Part shown: positions 1 through 8,022 of the stretch, one piece after another | Numbering within the stretch: the stretch's first letter is position 1 | Layout of the letters: each line of letters starts with the position of its first letter | Assembly: GCA_017534885.1 (NCBI GenBank) | Contig: JAFXVR010000063.1 | Location: forward strand, 1 to 64,000 | Direction: 5' to 3' | Source of the DNA: Clostridia bacterium | GTDB taxonomy: Bacteria > Bacillota > Clostridia > Christensenellales > Aristaeellaceae | Length of the DNA: 64,000 bases | Made by a program: the position numbers and the translations under genes | Notes under the pieces: model-generated | What the model was told of the DNA's origin: nothing | The model's database searches: none | Seen by the model: only the letters and a program-made list of their open reading frames with translations

Positions 1-50
1 CATATCATCCTCAAACACTCGATCCTCTCCTCGATCTGATCCTTTCTTGC

Positions 51-96
51 CGTTGCATTTAGTCTGTCCACCCCCTTCGACAGTCTAAATGCAACG
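51..96. repeat. 18-bp inverted repeat with GTTGCRTTTA direct repeats
   Basis: Arms at 51-68 and 79-96 pair over 18 bp with one mismatch around a 10-nt C-rich loop. The core word GTTGC(A/G)TTTA is repeated again in direct orientation at 97-106 and 117-126. Repeated words around an inverted repeat are seen at transposon ends and at multi-site operators. No transposase is visible, and the region continues beyond the left edge, so its nature is open. Confidence 0.5.
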
Positions 97-150
97 TTGC
101 GTTTACTCTGTCCTTGTTGCGTTTAGGTTGGCAATTGACCGGAGCATTCC

Positions 151-1005
151 TCATTTCCGCGGGCGTCCTGCTTTGCGGAAGCGCTTCGGCTTTTCCGGAT
201 TCAACGGATCCGGGCGGATGCGGTTTTTGGTGTAGAAGCGCAGAACCCGCTTGTTCATGTGGGCGACGCCCCATATATATCCCGCAGGAAACGCTATGCC
301 CGCCAGAACGAATAGTGCGGAAACGACCAGCATGACAATGTCTTTTGCCGCAGCTGGGCGGGTTGTCAGCAGCACCACGAAGCCTGCCGCTGCGAAGAAC
401 GCACCGAGCACCAGCGCGAAAACCAGCAGCGTCCTGCCAAAGCAGATGCGGTCAAGCTTCCTTCCGAACACCCCATGGCGCTGGTATCGTCTCAGCCACC
501 GCTGTTTCTCCTCTTCCCGCCATGGAATCTGTCTGTTCTGTGTCCTCCAATTGTCGTAGGCTGATGCAAAGCGATCCCAGCCCTGCCAATCATCCAAACA
601 GATCAGCCTTTTTCCCGCCCGGAAGACCAGATCTCTGGACAGGTCCGATCCGATTCTCCGCATCCGTGAGACATCTTCATATTCATAGCGGACCTCTCTT
701 CTCAGCGCTGTCCGGTACCAGAACCCCCGGGTATCCCATCGGATCCGGCAATTCGAAGCAATCATGGAAACATAAGCCATCGGCAATGAAATGACCGCAA
801 GGAGACCCCCTTCGCCCGGGAACAGTATGGATGGAATGCCGAACAGCAAGCTGCAGCACAGAAAAAACACCGCAAGCGGCCACAGATTGTTTGTCTCCTG
901 CTTTTGATGTTCCCCCTCTTTGCGGCGCGCCCAGATGCAATACCCAGCAAACAGGAAAACCACTGCCTCAAACGCCAACAGCATCTCCCTCCACCTAACG
1001 GCCAT
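151..1005 (-). CDS. Membrane protein with central PH-like region, unknown function
   Basis: This is a 284-residue integral membrane protein. The ATG at 1005 is chosen because AAAGGAGC lies 8 nt upstream; longer in-frame starts have no ribosome site. There are three hydrophobic segments in the first ~105 residues, then a soluble basic/aromatic stretch (residues ~110-200, rich in W, R and Y), then two more membrane segments (about 190-255), and a basic tail rich in K, R and P. A soluble region between membrane helices is reminiscent of bacterial PH-domain membrane proteins, but I cannot assign a family. It is alone on its strand and diverges from the feo operon. No function is proposed. Confidence 0.75.
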   Translation of the reverse strand: MAVRWREMLLAFEAVVFLFAGYCIWARRKEGEHQKQETNNLWPLAVFFLCCSLLFGIPSILFPGEGGLLAVISLPMAYVSMIASNCRIRWDTRGFWYRTALRREVRYEYEDVSRMRRIGSDLSRDLVFRAGKRLICLDDWQGWDRFASAYDNWRTQNRQIPWREEEKQRWLRRYQRHGVFGRKLDRICFGRTLLVFALVLGAFFAAAGFVVLLTTRPAAAKDIVMLVVSALFVLAGIAFPAGYIWGVAHMNKRVLRFYTKNRIRPDPLNPEKPKRFRKAGRPRK

Positions 1006-1200
1006 ATATCTCAGCTCCTTTCGCAGGAAAAGCATAGCACATTCTCCTGCGGAATGAAAGCCGGTTTCCTGACATCCCGGTTGCCAGTTCCGACAATTGA
1101 GCGGCGGCTGTAACGCGCCATTCCGCATGATCACCGCGCCTGCACCTGCCGGGACCGTTCCTTCCCTCCTGAATCAATCATCCGAATTCTCAAAAAGTAC

Positions 1201-1252
1201 TTGACGGGTTAGTTTTGGCTAATTATAATGGGTGTTGTTAGAGAATTCTAAC
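1201..1252 (+). promoter_or_regulatory. feo promoter with DtxR-like operator
   Basis: TTGACG (1201-1206) and TATAAT (1224-1229) are separated by 17 bp. The spacer holds TTAGTTTTGGCTAA (1209-1222), whose TTAG...CTAA ends match the symmetric outer bases of DtxR/IdeR-type iron boxes. A second dyad, GTTAGA-GAAT-TCTAAC, lies at 1237-1252 over the expected transcription start. Iron-dependent repression by a DtxR-family protein is inferred from position and symmetry; Fur is the alternative. The regulator is not in the window. Confidence 0.65.
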
Positions 1253-1297
1253 GTCCATTTCTGAAGCGTCTGCTTCAAACGTTGGGAGGGGGGCCCG

Positions 1298-1510
1298 ATG
1301 ATGCCATTGAGCTACGCGAACCCCGGTGAAGAGGCTGTGATCCGCAGGATCGGCGGGAGTCCGGAGGTCAGGAAACATCTGGAAAATCTGGGCTTTGTGG
1401 TGGGCGGCAGCGTGAAGGTCATCACGGCGCTGAACGGCAATGTGATCGTGAAGGTCAAGGAAGCCCGGGTGGCCATCAACGATGAGATGGCGCGCAAGAT
1501 CATGATTTGA
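1298..1510 (+). CDS. feoA: FeoA domain protein 1
   Basis: A 70-residue SH3-like FeoA protein, the small cytosolic partner of the FeoB ferrous-iron transporter. It shows the family pattern: an N-terminal 'G..A.I..I.G', then 'LENLGFVVGGSVKVI', and a C-terminal 'VARVAINDEMARKI'-like strand. Two adjacent ATG codons (1298 and 1301) follow the G-rich ribosome site at 1284-1292, so the start is uncertain by one codon. It is the first gene of a feoA-feoA-feoB-Cys-rich operon, 12 nt before the second feoA. FeoA proteins are thought to modulate FeoB activity rather than transport iron. Confidence 0.92.
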   Translation: MMPLSYANPGEEAVIRRIGGSPEVRKHLENLGFVVGGSVKVITALNGNVIVKVKEARVAINDEMARKIMI

Positions 1511-1522
1511 GGAGGAGCAGAC

Positions 1523-1744
1523 ATGAGCAACCTGAGGGAAGTGCCGGTGGGCGGCAAGGCCACGGTGGTCAGAATCCACGGCGAGGGCGCGGTGAAGCGC
1601 CGCATCATGGACATGGGCATCACCCGGGGCGTGGAAATCTCTGTGCGCAAGGTGGCGCCGCTGGGCGATCCCATCGAGATCACCGTGCGCGGCTATGAGC
1701 TGTCCCTGCGCAAGGCGGACGCCGAGAGCATTGAGGTGGAATGA
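1523..1744 (+). CDS. feoA: FeoA domain protein 2
   Basis: A second 73-residue FeoA, preceded by a good GAGGAGGAG ribosome site. It carries the fold's typical 'VPVGGKATVVRI', 'RRIMDMGITRGVEISV' and 'DPIEITVRGYELSLRKADAE' segments; the last is the classic FeoA C-terminal signature and is clearer here than in the first copy. Two divergent feoA copies before feoB are common in Clostridia. The split may mean separate regulatory contacts with FeoB, which is inference. A 64-nt gap separates it from feoB. Confidence 0.94.
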   Translation: MSNLREVPVGGKATVVRIHGEGAVKRRIMDMGITRGVEISVRKVAPLGDPIEITVRGYELSLRKADAESIEVE

Positions 1745-1808
1745 TTTTTTTCTGCCCGGCAGTTAGGATGAACTAATTTGTGAAAACGAACAGAAGGAGC
1801 GGCACGCG

Positions 1809-4271
1809 ATGGATATCCGAATCGCCTTGGCAGGCAATCCCAACAGTGGAAAAACGACCCTGTTCAACGCCCTGACCGGTTCCAACCAGTTTGTGGGCAA
1901 CTGGCCCGGCGTCACGGTGGAGAAGAAGGAAGGCAGGCTCAAAAAGCACGAGGGCGTCACGATCACCGACCTGCCGGGCATCTACAGCCTCTCCCCCTAC
2001 ACCCTGGAGGAAGTGGTGGCCCGGAATTACCTGATCAACGAGCGCCCGGACGCCATCCTGAACATCATCGACGGCACCAACCTGGAGCGCAACCTCTACC
2101 TGACCACCCAGCTGGTGGAGCTGGGCATCCCGGTGGTGGTGGCCATCAACATGATGGACGTGGTGAAGAAGAACGGGGATCAGCTGAACTCGGCAGACCT
2201 GGCGAAGCAGCTGGGCTGCAGGGTGGTGGAGATCTCCGCGCTGAAGGGCACAGGGATCATGGAGGCGGCTGAAGCGGCCATTGAGGCGGCGAAGGGCGGC
2301 AAAAGCGTGCCCCGGCACACCTTCTCCGGGCCGGTGGAGCACGCCCTGGCCCACATCGAGGAGGCCGCCGTGCACGGCCTGCCCGAGGAACAGCAGCGCT
2401 GGTACGCCATCAAGGTCTTCGAGCGGGACGACAAGGTGCTGGAGCAGCTGAACATCGCGCCGGACACCATGAAGCACATCGAGGCGGACATCGCCGCGGC
2501 GGAAAAGGAGCTGGACGACGACGCGGAAAGCATCATCACGGGCGAGCGCTATGTGTACATCGCACAGGTGATCAGGTCCTGCTACCGCAAGCACAGCGCC
2601 GGCAGCCTGAGCGTCTCCGACAAGATTGACAAGGTGGTCACCAACCGCTGGCTGGGCCTGCCCATCTTTGCCCTGGTCATGTTCGCGGTGTACTGGATCG
2701 CTATGGTGGCCGTGGGCGCACCCGCGACCGACTGGGCCAACGACGGCCTCTTCGGCGACGGCTACCACCTGTTCGGCAGGGGGACCGCGGAGTACGAGGA
2801 AGCCGCCGAGCGCTACGGCGACACCGACCTCATCATCGAGGCCTTCGCTGAAGCGTATGAGGTGGAGATCGACGAGGAAAACCCGGAGGAGTCCCTGAAC
2901 GCTCTGCTGGCTGCCGTGCCCGAGGACGCCAGCGTGACCTATATCACCCAGGACGAGGAGACGCTGGAGACCGAGGAGCACCCCGGCACAAGCAAGGACG
3001 ACCTGGCCGCCGCCGTGGCCGAGTTCCTGAGCACGGAGGACGGATACAAGGCCGACGTCGGCGCGCCCGATCCCGCCGCTTACGGCACCTGGGTGCCCGG
3101 TATTCCCGCGCTGGTGGAAAGTGGCCTGGACGCGATCAATGCGGCAGACTGGCTCAAGGGCCTGATCCTGGACGGCATTGTGGCGGGCGTGGGCGCGGTG
3201 CTGGGCTTTGTGCCCCAGATGCTGGTGCTCTTCCTCCTGCTGGCCTTCCTGGAAGCCTGCGGCTACATGGCGCGCATCGCCTTTGTGCTGGACCGCATCT
3301 TCCGCAAGTTCGGCCTGTCGGGCAAGTCATTCATCCCCATGCTGATCGGCGTGGGCTGCGGCGTGCCGGGCATCATGGCCTCGCGCACCATTGAAAACGA
3401 GCGCGACCGCCGCATGACCATCATGACCACTACCTTCATCCCCTGCAGCGCCAAGGTGCCCTTCATCTCCATGATCGCCGGCGCCATCTTCCACAAGTCG
3501 GCCTGGGTGGCCACCAGCGCCTACTTCATCGGCATGGCGGCCATCATCATCAGCGGCATCATCCTCAAAAAGACCCGCCGCTTCGCCGGGGAGCCCGCCC
3601 CCTTCGTCATGGAGCTGCCCGCCTACCACTGGCCCACCTTGGGCAATGTGCTCCGCTCCATGTGGGAGCGCGGCTGGAGCTTCATCAAGAAGGCCGGCAC
3701 CATCATCCTGCTCTCCACCATCCTGGTCTGGTTCCTGAGCCGCTTCGGCGTGGCGGACGGCGCCTTCCGCATGTTAGAGGAAGAGGAGCTGGAGCTGTCC
3801 ATCCTCGCCCGCATCGGCAGCCTCATCGCCTGGATCTTCGCGCCCCTGGGCTTCGGCACCTGGCAGGCCACCGTGGCGTCCATCACCGGCCTCATCGCCA
3901 AGGAGAACATCGTGGGCACCATGGGCATCCTCTACGGCGGCACGGAGACCTATGCCAACCTGGCCGTGGCCTTCAGCGGGATTGCCGCCTACTCCTTCCT
4001 GGTGTTCAACCTGCTCTGCGCCCCCTGCTTCGCGGCCATCGGCGCCATCCGCCGGGAGATGAACAACGCGGGCTGGACCTGGTTCGCCATCGCCTGGCAG
4101 TGCGGCTTCGCCTATGCGGTCAGCCTGATGATCTACCAGTTCGGCGGGCTGTTTACCGGAAACGTGAATGTCATCGGCTTGATCGCCGCCGCCGCGGTGC
4201 TGGGCGTCATGGTCTGGATGCTCTTCATCCGCAAGTACCAGGAAGCCTCCAAACTGACACGAAAGGTGTGA
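1809..4271 (+). CDS. feoB: Ferrous iron transport protein B
   Basis: An 820-residue GTPase-coupled Fe(II) transporter. The N-terminal G domain has G1 'GNPNSGKTT' (residues 9-17), G3 'DLPG' and G4 'NMMD', then the helical guanine-dissociation-inhibitor region. The membrane part holds gate motifs including 'MLIGVGCGVPGIMASR' and a later 'PCSAKVPF', and ends in a basic tail. It is longer than typical (~650-780 aa) because of an acidic insert of about 120 residues after the first membrane helix (roughly residues 305-430), predicted outside the membrane. Ribosome site GAAGGAG precedes the ATG. It is third in the feo operon, and the Cys-rich partner starts 4 nt after its stop. Confidence 0.97.
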   Translation: MDIRIALAGNPNSGKTTLFNALTGSNQFVGNWPGVTVEKKEGRLKKHEGVTITDLPGIYSLSPYTLEEVVARNYLINERPDAILNIIDGTNLERNLYLTTQLVELGIPVVVAINMMDVVKKNGDQLNSADLAKQLGCRVVEISALKGTGIMEAAEAAIEAAKGGKSVPRHTFSGPVEHALAHIEEAAVHGLPEEQQRWYAIKVFERDDKVLEQLNIAPDTMKHIEADIAAAEKELDDDAESIITGERYVYIAQVIRSCYRKHSAGSLSVSDKIDKVVTNRWLGLPIFALVMFAVYWIAMVAVGAPATDWANDGLFGDGYHLFGRGTAEYEEAAERYGDTDLIIEAFAEAYEVEIDEENPEESLNALLAAVPEDASVTYITQDEETLETEEHPGTSKDDLAAAVAEFLSTEDGYKADVGAPDPAAYGTWVPGIPALVESGLDAINAADWLKGLILDGIVAGVGAVLGFVPQMLVLFLLLAFLEACGYMARIAFVLDRIFRKFGLSGKSFIPMLIGVGCGVPGIMASRTIENERDRRMTIMTTTFIPCSAKVPFISMIAGAIFHKSAWVATSAYFIGMAAIIISGIILKKTRRFAGEPAPFVMELPAYHWPTLGNVLRSMWERGWSFIKKAGTIILLSTILVWFLSRFGVADGAFRMLEEEELELSILARIGSLIAWIFAPLGFGTWQATVASITGLIAKENIVGTMGILYGGTETYANLAVAFSGIAAYSFLVFNLLCAPCFAAIGAIRREMNNAGWTWFAIAWQCGFAYAVSLMIYQFGGLFTGNVNVIGLIAAAAVLGVMVWMLFIRKYQEASKLTRKV

Positions 4272-4275
4272 TACC

Positions 4276-4452
4276 ATGCTGAACGCGCTGATGGACAACG
4301 CGGGCACGATCGGTGTGAGCCTGCTGCTGGCGGCGCTGGTGACGCTGATCGTCCTCAGCCTGCGCAGGGACAGAAAGCGGGGAAAGTCCTCCTGCGGCAG
4401 CGGCTGCGCCAGCTGTCCCATGGCGGGAGCATGCCACAAGGCCAAGCCGTAA
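4276..4452 (+). CDS. FeoB-associated Cys-rich membrane protein
   Basis: A 58-residue protein starting 4 nt after feoB. A single membrane helix (about residues 9-26, 'TIGVSLLLAALVTLIVLSL') is followed by a basic stretch (RRDRKRGK) and a Cys-rich tail with the spacing C-x3-C-x2-C-x5-C ending in 'ACHKAKP'. This is the pattern of the small Cys-rich membrane proteins encoded after feoB in Firmicutes. The thiols could hold or hand over Fe(II) at the cytoplasmic face, or contact FeoB; no activity is established. The operon terminator follows directly. Confidence 0.9.
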   Translation: MLNALMDNAGTIGVSLLLAALVTLIVLSLRRDRKRGKSSCGSGCASCPMAGACHKAKP

Positions 4453-4462
4453 ACCGCCTCGG

Positions 4463-4499
4463 AGGCGTCAGGCAGAATCGAAGCCTGGCGCCTCTTTTT
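4463..4499 (+). terminator. Terminator of the feo operon
   Basis: The stem AGGCGTCAGGC (4463-4473) pairs with GCCTGGCGCCT (4483-4493) with one G-T pair, and is followed by T5 at 4495-4499. It lies 10 nt after the Cys-rich protein's stop. Confidence 0.88.
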
Positions 4500-4625
4500 G
4501 TGCGGAATCTCTGCACGGTGGAAGGAAACAGCGCCCTCCGCGGGGAATCATTCCGTCAGAAGGCAGCGCCGGGCACAGAACAAAAAACGGCGCGCCCGGA
4601 TCATCAGGCGAGGACGGAAAAGGCT

Positions 4626-5366
4626 ATGAGTCTGTACGCAATCGGCGACCTGCACCTGCACTTTCAGTCCGTGCTGAAAGCCCCGGGCCAGCTCCGGGAG
4701 CCCGTCTGGCAGGATCACGAGGCGGTGTTCCGGCGTAGCTGCGAGGCCCTCGTCCAGCCGGAGGACACCCTGGTGCTGGCGGGGGATCACAGCTGGGGGC
4801 GGAACATGGCGGAGTGCGAGCGGGATCTGGAATATATCTGCGCCCTGCCCGGGCGGAAGATCCTCCTCCGGGGCAACCACGACATGTTCTGGGACGCGAA
4901 GAAGACCGCGGCGCTGAACCGGCAGTTTGAGGGCAGGCTCTTTTTCCTGCAGAACAACTACGCGCCCTACGGGGACGTCGCGCTGGTGGGCACCAAGGGC
5001 TATACCTTCGAGGGGCCCTTCCAGGTGCGGGGCGGGCGGATCGTCGGCTGGGATCGGGCGGAGGAAGCCCGGGCGCAGAAGCTGGTGGAGCGGGAAGCCC
5101 AGCGGCTGGAGGCCTCCTTTGAGGCGGCCCGGGCGGACGGCTTCAGCCGCTTCATCCTCTTCCTGCACTATCCGCCCACCAGCATTTTGGAGCGCAACAG
5201 CGTCTTCACCGCCATGGCGGAGCGCTATGGGGCGGAGCAGGTGGTGTACGCCCACTGCCACGGCGCGCACCGCTTCCACGACAGCCTGGAGGGCAGGCAC
5301 CACGGCATCACCTACCGGCTGGTCTCCGGGGACTACCTGCGGTGGGTGCCGGAAAAGATTCTGTGA
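4626..5366 (+). CDS. Calcineurin-like metallophosphoesterase
   Basis: A 246-residue soluble phosphoesterase with all the family's metal-ligand motifs: 'GDLHLH' (residues ~7-12), 'GDHSW', 'GNHD', 'HYPP' and, near the C-terminus, 'YAHCHG' in place of the usual GHxH. The ATG at 4626 is chosen because the protein then begins 'MSLYAIGDLHLH', as family members do; upstream in-frame sequence does not look coding. The ribosome site is weak. The substrate cannot be predicted. It has no obvious operon partner: the feo terminator lies upstream and 136 nt separate it from the next gene. Confidence 0.9.
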   Translation: MSLYAIGDLHLHFQSVLKAPGQLREPVWQDHEAVFRRSCEALVQPEDTLVLAGDHSWGRNMAECERDLEYICALPGRKILLRGNHDMFWDAKKTAALNRQFEGRLFFLQNNYAPYGDVALVGTKGYTFEGPFQVRGGRIVGWDRAEEARAQKLVEREAQRLEASFEAARADGFSRFILFLHYPPTSILERNSVFTAMAERYGAEQVVYAHCHGAHRFHDSLEGRHHGITYRLVSGDYLRWVPEKIL

Positions 5367-5502
5367 GGGGGGCTGCCTGGCTGCAGAAAAACAAAGCCTG
5401 TGCAGAGACAAACGAAGCAAAACGTGGTATGATGGGAAACGGCGAGCGGAGCGCGGCCGCGGCGGCGGACACCGCTCAGCGATGACAGCCGGGAGGAAGC
5501 AC

Positions 5503-6195
5503 ATGAGAACCTTATGCGGGAACCGAACCGTCCAGTTGATTTTCCAGTCCTTTTATACGGCGCTGGCTCTGGTGGCCTGCGTGGGCAGCGTCGGCTTTTT
5601 TGACATGAAGTTCACCAGCGACTTCTATATCTATTTCACCAACATCAGCAACTACCTGTGCGCGGGCATCATGATTGCCGAACTGGTGCAGACGGCGCGC
5701 AGAATCGGGGATGGGCCGGTGAAAACGGCGCCGCGCCTGCGCTTCATCAGCATGCTGGGGCTGGTGCTGACCTTCATTGTGTTCAACGCCCTGCTGGCGA
5801 ACGATCCCAACAGGGATCCGGCGCTGAACTACAAGGCCGAGTGCATCCTCTGCCACATCGTTCTCCCTGTCCTGTACGTGGCGGACTGGGTAGCCTTCTA
5901 TGAGCACGGGAAGGTCGGATGGAAGCTGCCGCTGCTCTCGGCGCTGTTTCCGCTGGCCTACCTGGCATATGTGTTCGTCCACGCCGCGCTCTGGCATTTT
6001 GACAGCAGTGTGATGAACTACGCGGGCACCGATCCCGTCATCTACCCGTACTTTTTCCTGAACCCTGAGCGGGTCGGCGCGGGCGGGATCGCGGCCTGGG
6101 TCGGCGCGCTGCTGGCCGCCTTCGTGGCGGGAGGATTCCTTTTCATGCTGGCGGATCGCCTGCTGGCCGGCCGGAAGGCCGCGCGGCGCGCCTGA
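5503..6195 (+). CDS. Pr6Pr family membrane protein
   Basis: A 230-residue polytopic protein with about six hydrophobic helices and conserved short polar signatures 'YFTNISNYLCA' (N-terminal third), 'FIVFNALL' and 'CHIVLPVLYVADW'. These resemble the bacterial Pr6Pr (FAR-17a/AIG1-like) family of six-helix proteins. A GGGAGGAAG ribosome site (5491-5499) fixes the ATG at 5503. The biochemical role of bacterial members is unknown; eukaryotic relatives hydrolyse fatty-acid esters of hydroxy fatty acids. It begins a run of four closely spaced genes (two GNATs and an MBL hydrolase follow). Confidence 0.82.
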   Translation: MRTLCGNRTVQLIFQSFYTALALVACVGSVGFFDMKFTSDFYIYFTNISNYLCAGIMIAELVQTARRIGDGPVKTAPRLRFISMLGLVLTFIVFNALLANDPNRDPALNYKAECILCHIVLPVLYVADWVAFYEHGKVGWKLPLLSALFPLAYLAYVFVHAALWHFDSSVMNYAGTDPVIYPYFFLNPERVGAGGIAAWVGALLAAFVAGGFLFMLADRLLAGRKAARRA

Positions 6196-6209
6196 ACGGA
6201 GGTGCGGAG

Positions 6210-6713
6210 ATGGATGACGCTGCCTTCACGATCGTGCGGATCGACGAGACCGCGGCGGAGCGTCTGGCTCCGCTGATGGCGGATTTCCGGGTGACCCTGC
6301 GCGCCTACAGGGGCATTGTGTCCGAACCGGACGTCCCGGCGGCTGAGGAGGAGATCGCCGATTTTCTGAAGGCCGGATACCCCATTTTCGCGGCGGAGGA
6401 AGCGGGCGAGCTGGCGGGCTACCTGGTCTGCCGCATCGAAACGGGCTGCCTCTGGGCGGAGTACTTCTACGTGCGCCCCGAATACCGGCGCAGGGGCGTC
6501 GGTTCCCTGCTCTTTGCCAGGGCGGAGGAAGAGGCGGCGGCCCTGGGCGGGGACACGGTGTTCAACTTTGTGCACCCCAACAACCAGGGGATGATCGATT
6601 TCCTCCGGGCGAAGGGATACACGGTGCTGAACATGATCGAGATCCGCAAGCCCTGGCCGGGGGAGAAGCTGACCTCGACCATCCATGTGGAGGACAATGC
6701 TTTTGACTATTGA
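6210..6713 (+). CDS. GNAT family N-acetyltransferase
   Basis: A 167-residue acyl-CoA-dependent acetyltransferase. Motif A is clear at about residues 90-105: 'YFYVRPEYRRRGVGSLLF', with the R-R-x-G-V-G pyrophosphate-binding loop. Motif B follows ('NFVHPNNQGMIDFLRAKGY'), the usual C-terminal helix-strand that packs on CoA. Ribosome site GGAGGTG lies just upstream. Its stop overlaps the next GNAT gene by 17 nt, so the two are translationally linked. The acceptor is unknown (small amine, peptide or protein N-terminus). Confidence 0.9.
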   Translation: MDDAAFTIVRIDETAAERLAPLMADFRVTLRAYRGIVSEPDVPAAEEEIADFLKAGYPIFAAEEAGELAGYLVCRIETGCLWAEYFYVRPEYRRRGVGSLLFARAEEEAAALGGDTVFNFVHPNNQGMIDFLRAKGYTVLNMIEIRKPWPGEKLTSTIHVEDNAFDY

Positions 6714-7164
6714 GAAGGTGGAAAGGGACAGCCCCCTGGCGGAGGCGCTGCTGCGCTTTGCGGAGGGCTGCTCCTGGACGGAGGCGAAGGAGCACATCGC
6801 CGGTATGATCCGGGACTGGGTGTTCACGGACTGGGAGGCCATGTTTGCCGCGGTTGAGGACGGGAAGATCATAGGCATGGCCTCGGCGATGAAGACGGAC
6901 TACTACCCCCTGCCGGAGGTCTTTCCCTGGGTGTCCTGCGTCTTTGTGGCGGAGGAGTATCGGGGAAGGAGAATCAGCGGCGCGCTCATCGGGGCCGCCA
7001 ACCGCTACCTGCGGGAGCAGGGCTTCAGCCGGAGCTATATCCCGTCGGAATGCGCCGGCCTCTACGAGCATTACGGCTACCGGTATCTGCGGGACATCGT
7101 GAATTACGGCGGCGGCACCGACCGCCTGTATGTGAAAGAATGGGAGGGCAAAAGCCATGAGTGA
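6697..7164 (+). CDS. GNAT family N-acetyltransferase
   Basis: A 155-residue second GNAT. The CoA loop is 'VFVAEEYRGRRISGALI', followed by 'GLYEHYGYRYLRDI', the Tyr-containing C-terminal segment typical of the fold. Its start lies inside the preceding gene; the ATG at 6697 has GGAGG 3 nt upstream (tight), while the ATG at 6685 is the alternative. It differs clearly from its neighbour in sequence, so this is not a recent duplication. Its stop overlaps the MBL hydrolase start by 8 nt. Substrate unknown. Confidence 0.88.
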   Translation: MLLTIEKVERDSPLAEALLRFAEGCSWTEAKEHIAGMIRDWVFTDWEAMFAAVEDGKIIGMASAMKTDYYPLPEVFPWVSCVFVAEEYRGRRISGALIGAANRYLREQGFSRSYIPSECAGLYEHYGYRYLRDIVNYGGGTDRLYVKEWEGKSHE

Positions 7165-7957
7165 GAACATGGAGAAGAAGGAGCTTTTCGTGAAGGAGGT
7201 CCGGCCGGGCATCTGGCTGCTGGACGAGGCCCACGAGGCCACGGGCTACCTGGTGATCGGCAGCGAAAGGGCCTGCCTCATCGACACCATGAACAGCTAT
7301 ACCGACCTGGGCGAGACGGTGCGGAAGCTGACGGACAAGCCGGTGACGGTGGTCAACACCCACGGCCACCCCGACCACATCTTCGGCAATATGTACTTTC
7401 CCGAGGCCTACCTGCATCCGGCGGACGCGGAACTGGCCCGGCAGTTCACCGAGGATCCGGAGTTCATCGCCTACATCCGGGAGAAGGGGCTCCAAATGCC
7501 GCCCTTCCGGGACATCCTGCCCGGGGACGTGATCGACCTGGGCGGCCGCACCCTCGAGGTCTTCGGTCTGCCGGGACACACGCCGGGCGGCATCCTGCTG
7601 CTGCTTCGGGAGGATCGTGTCCTCTTCACCGGCGACAGCGTCAACCACCACCTCTGGATGCAGCTGAAGGGCTGCCTCTCCATGCGGGCTTTCGTGGCCG
7701 CCCTGGACAAAATCATGTTCCTGCAGGATCGGGCGGACATCATCCTGCACGGGCACGCCCGGGACGAAGACGACATCTCCCTCCTGCCCTGCCTCCGGGA
7801 GGGCGCGGCGGAGATCGTCGCGGGGAAGACGCAGGGCGACCTGCCCTACCACTGGTTCGACGGAGACGACCTGCAGCACCCCTTCCGCTGCCTGCCGGGC
7901 CGGCATTATCAGCAGGACGACCATGTGATCTGCTACCGGGCGGACAATATCGGGTAA
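7157..7957 (+). CDS. MBL-fold metallo-hydrolase
   Basis: A 266-residue metallo-beta-lactamase-fold protein. Its zinc motifs are in order: 'THGHPDHIFGN' (HxHxDH, about residues 72-77), 'GHTPGG', 'TGDSV' (bridging Asp) and 'LHGHA' near residue 200. This suits a hydrolase of the glyoxalase II/lactonase/thioesterase type; the substrate is not predictable. It starts inside the upstream GNAT gene and closes a short co-transcribed group (Pr6Pr, GNAT, GNAT, MBL). A perfect-dyad terminator follows. Confidence 0.9.
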   Translation: MSENMEKKELFVKEVRPGIWLLDEAHEATGYLVIGSERACLIDTMNSYTDLGETVRKLTDKPVTVVNTHGHPDHIFGNMYFPEAYLHPADAELARQFTEDPEFIAYIREKGLQMPPFRDILPGDVIDLGGRTLEVFGLPGHTPGGILLLLREDRVLFTGDSVNHHLWMQLKGCLSMRAFVAALDKIMFLQDRADIILHGHARDEDDISLLPCLREGAAEIVAGKTQGDLPYHWFDGDDLQHPFRCLPGRHYQQDDHVICYRADNIG

Positions 7958-7964
7958 AGCCAAC

Positions 7965-7990
7965 ACAAAACGCCGCGCGCGGCGTTTTGT
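7965..7990. terminator. Bidirectional terminator, perfect 26-bp palindrome
   Basis: The sequence is a perfect palindrome with an A-rich left arm (ACAAAACGCC) and T-rich right arm (GGCGTTTTGT). It sits between the convergent MBL and LRR genes and can act on both strands. Confidence 0.88.
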
Positions 7991-8022
7991 CTGTCGGATT
8001 GGCTGCGGGAAGTCCCTCCGCC

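Noticed and set aside
4453..4625. Small gene between the feo terminator and the phosphoesterase
   Set aside because: The in-frame extension of the phosphoesterase upstream of 4626 reads through the terminator hairpin and has no domain or ribosome site.
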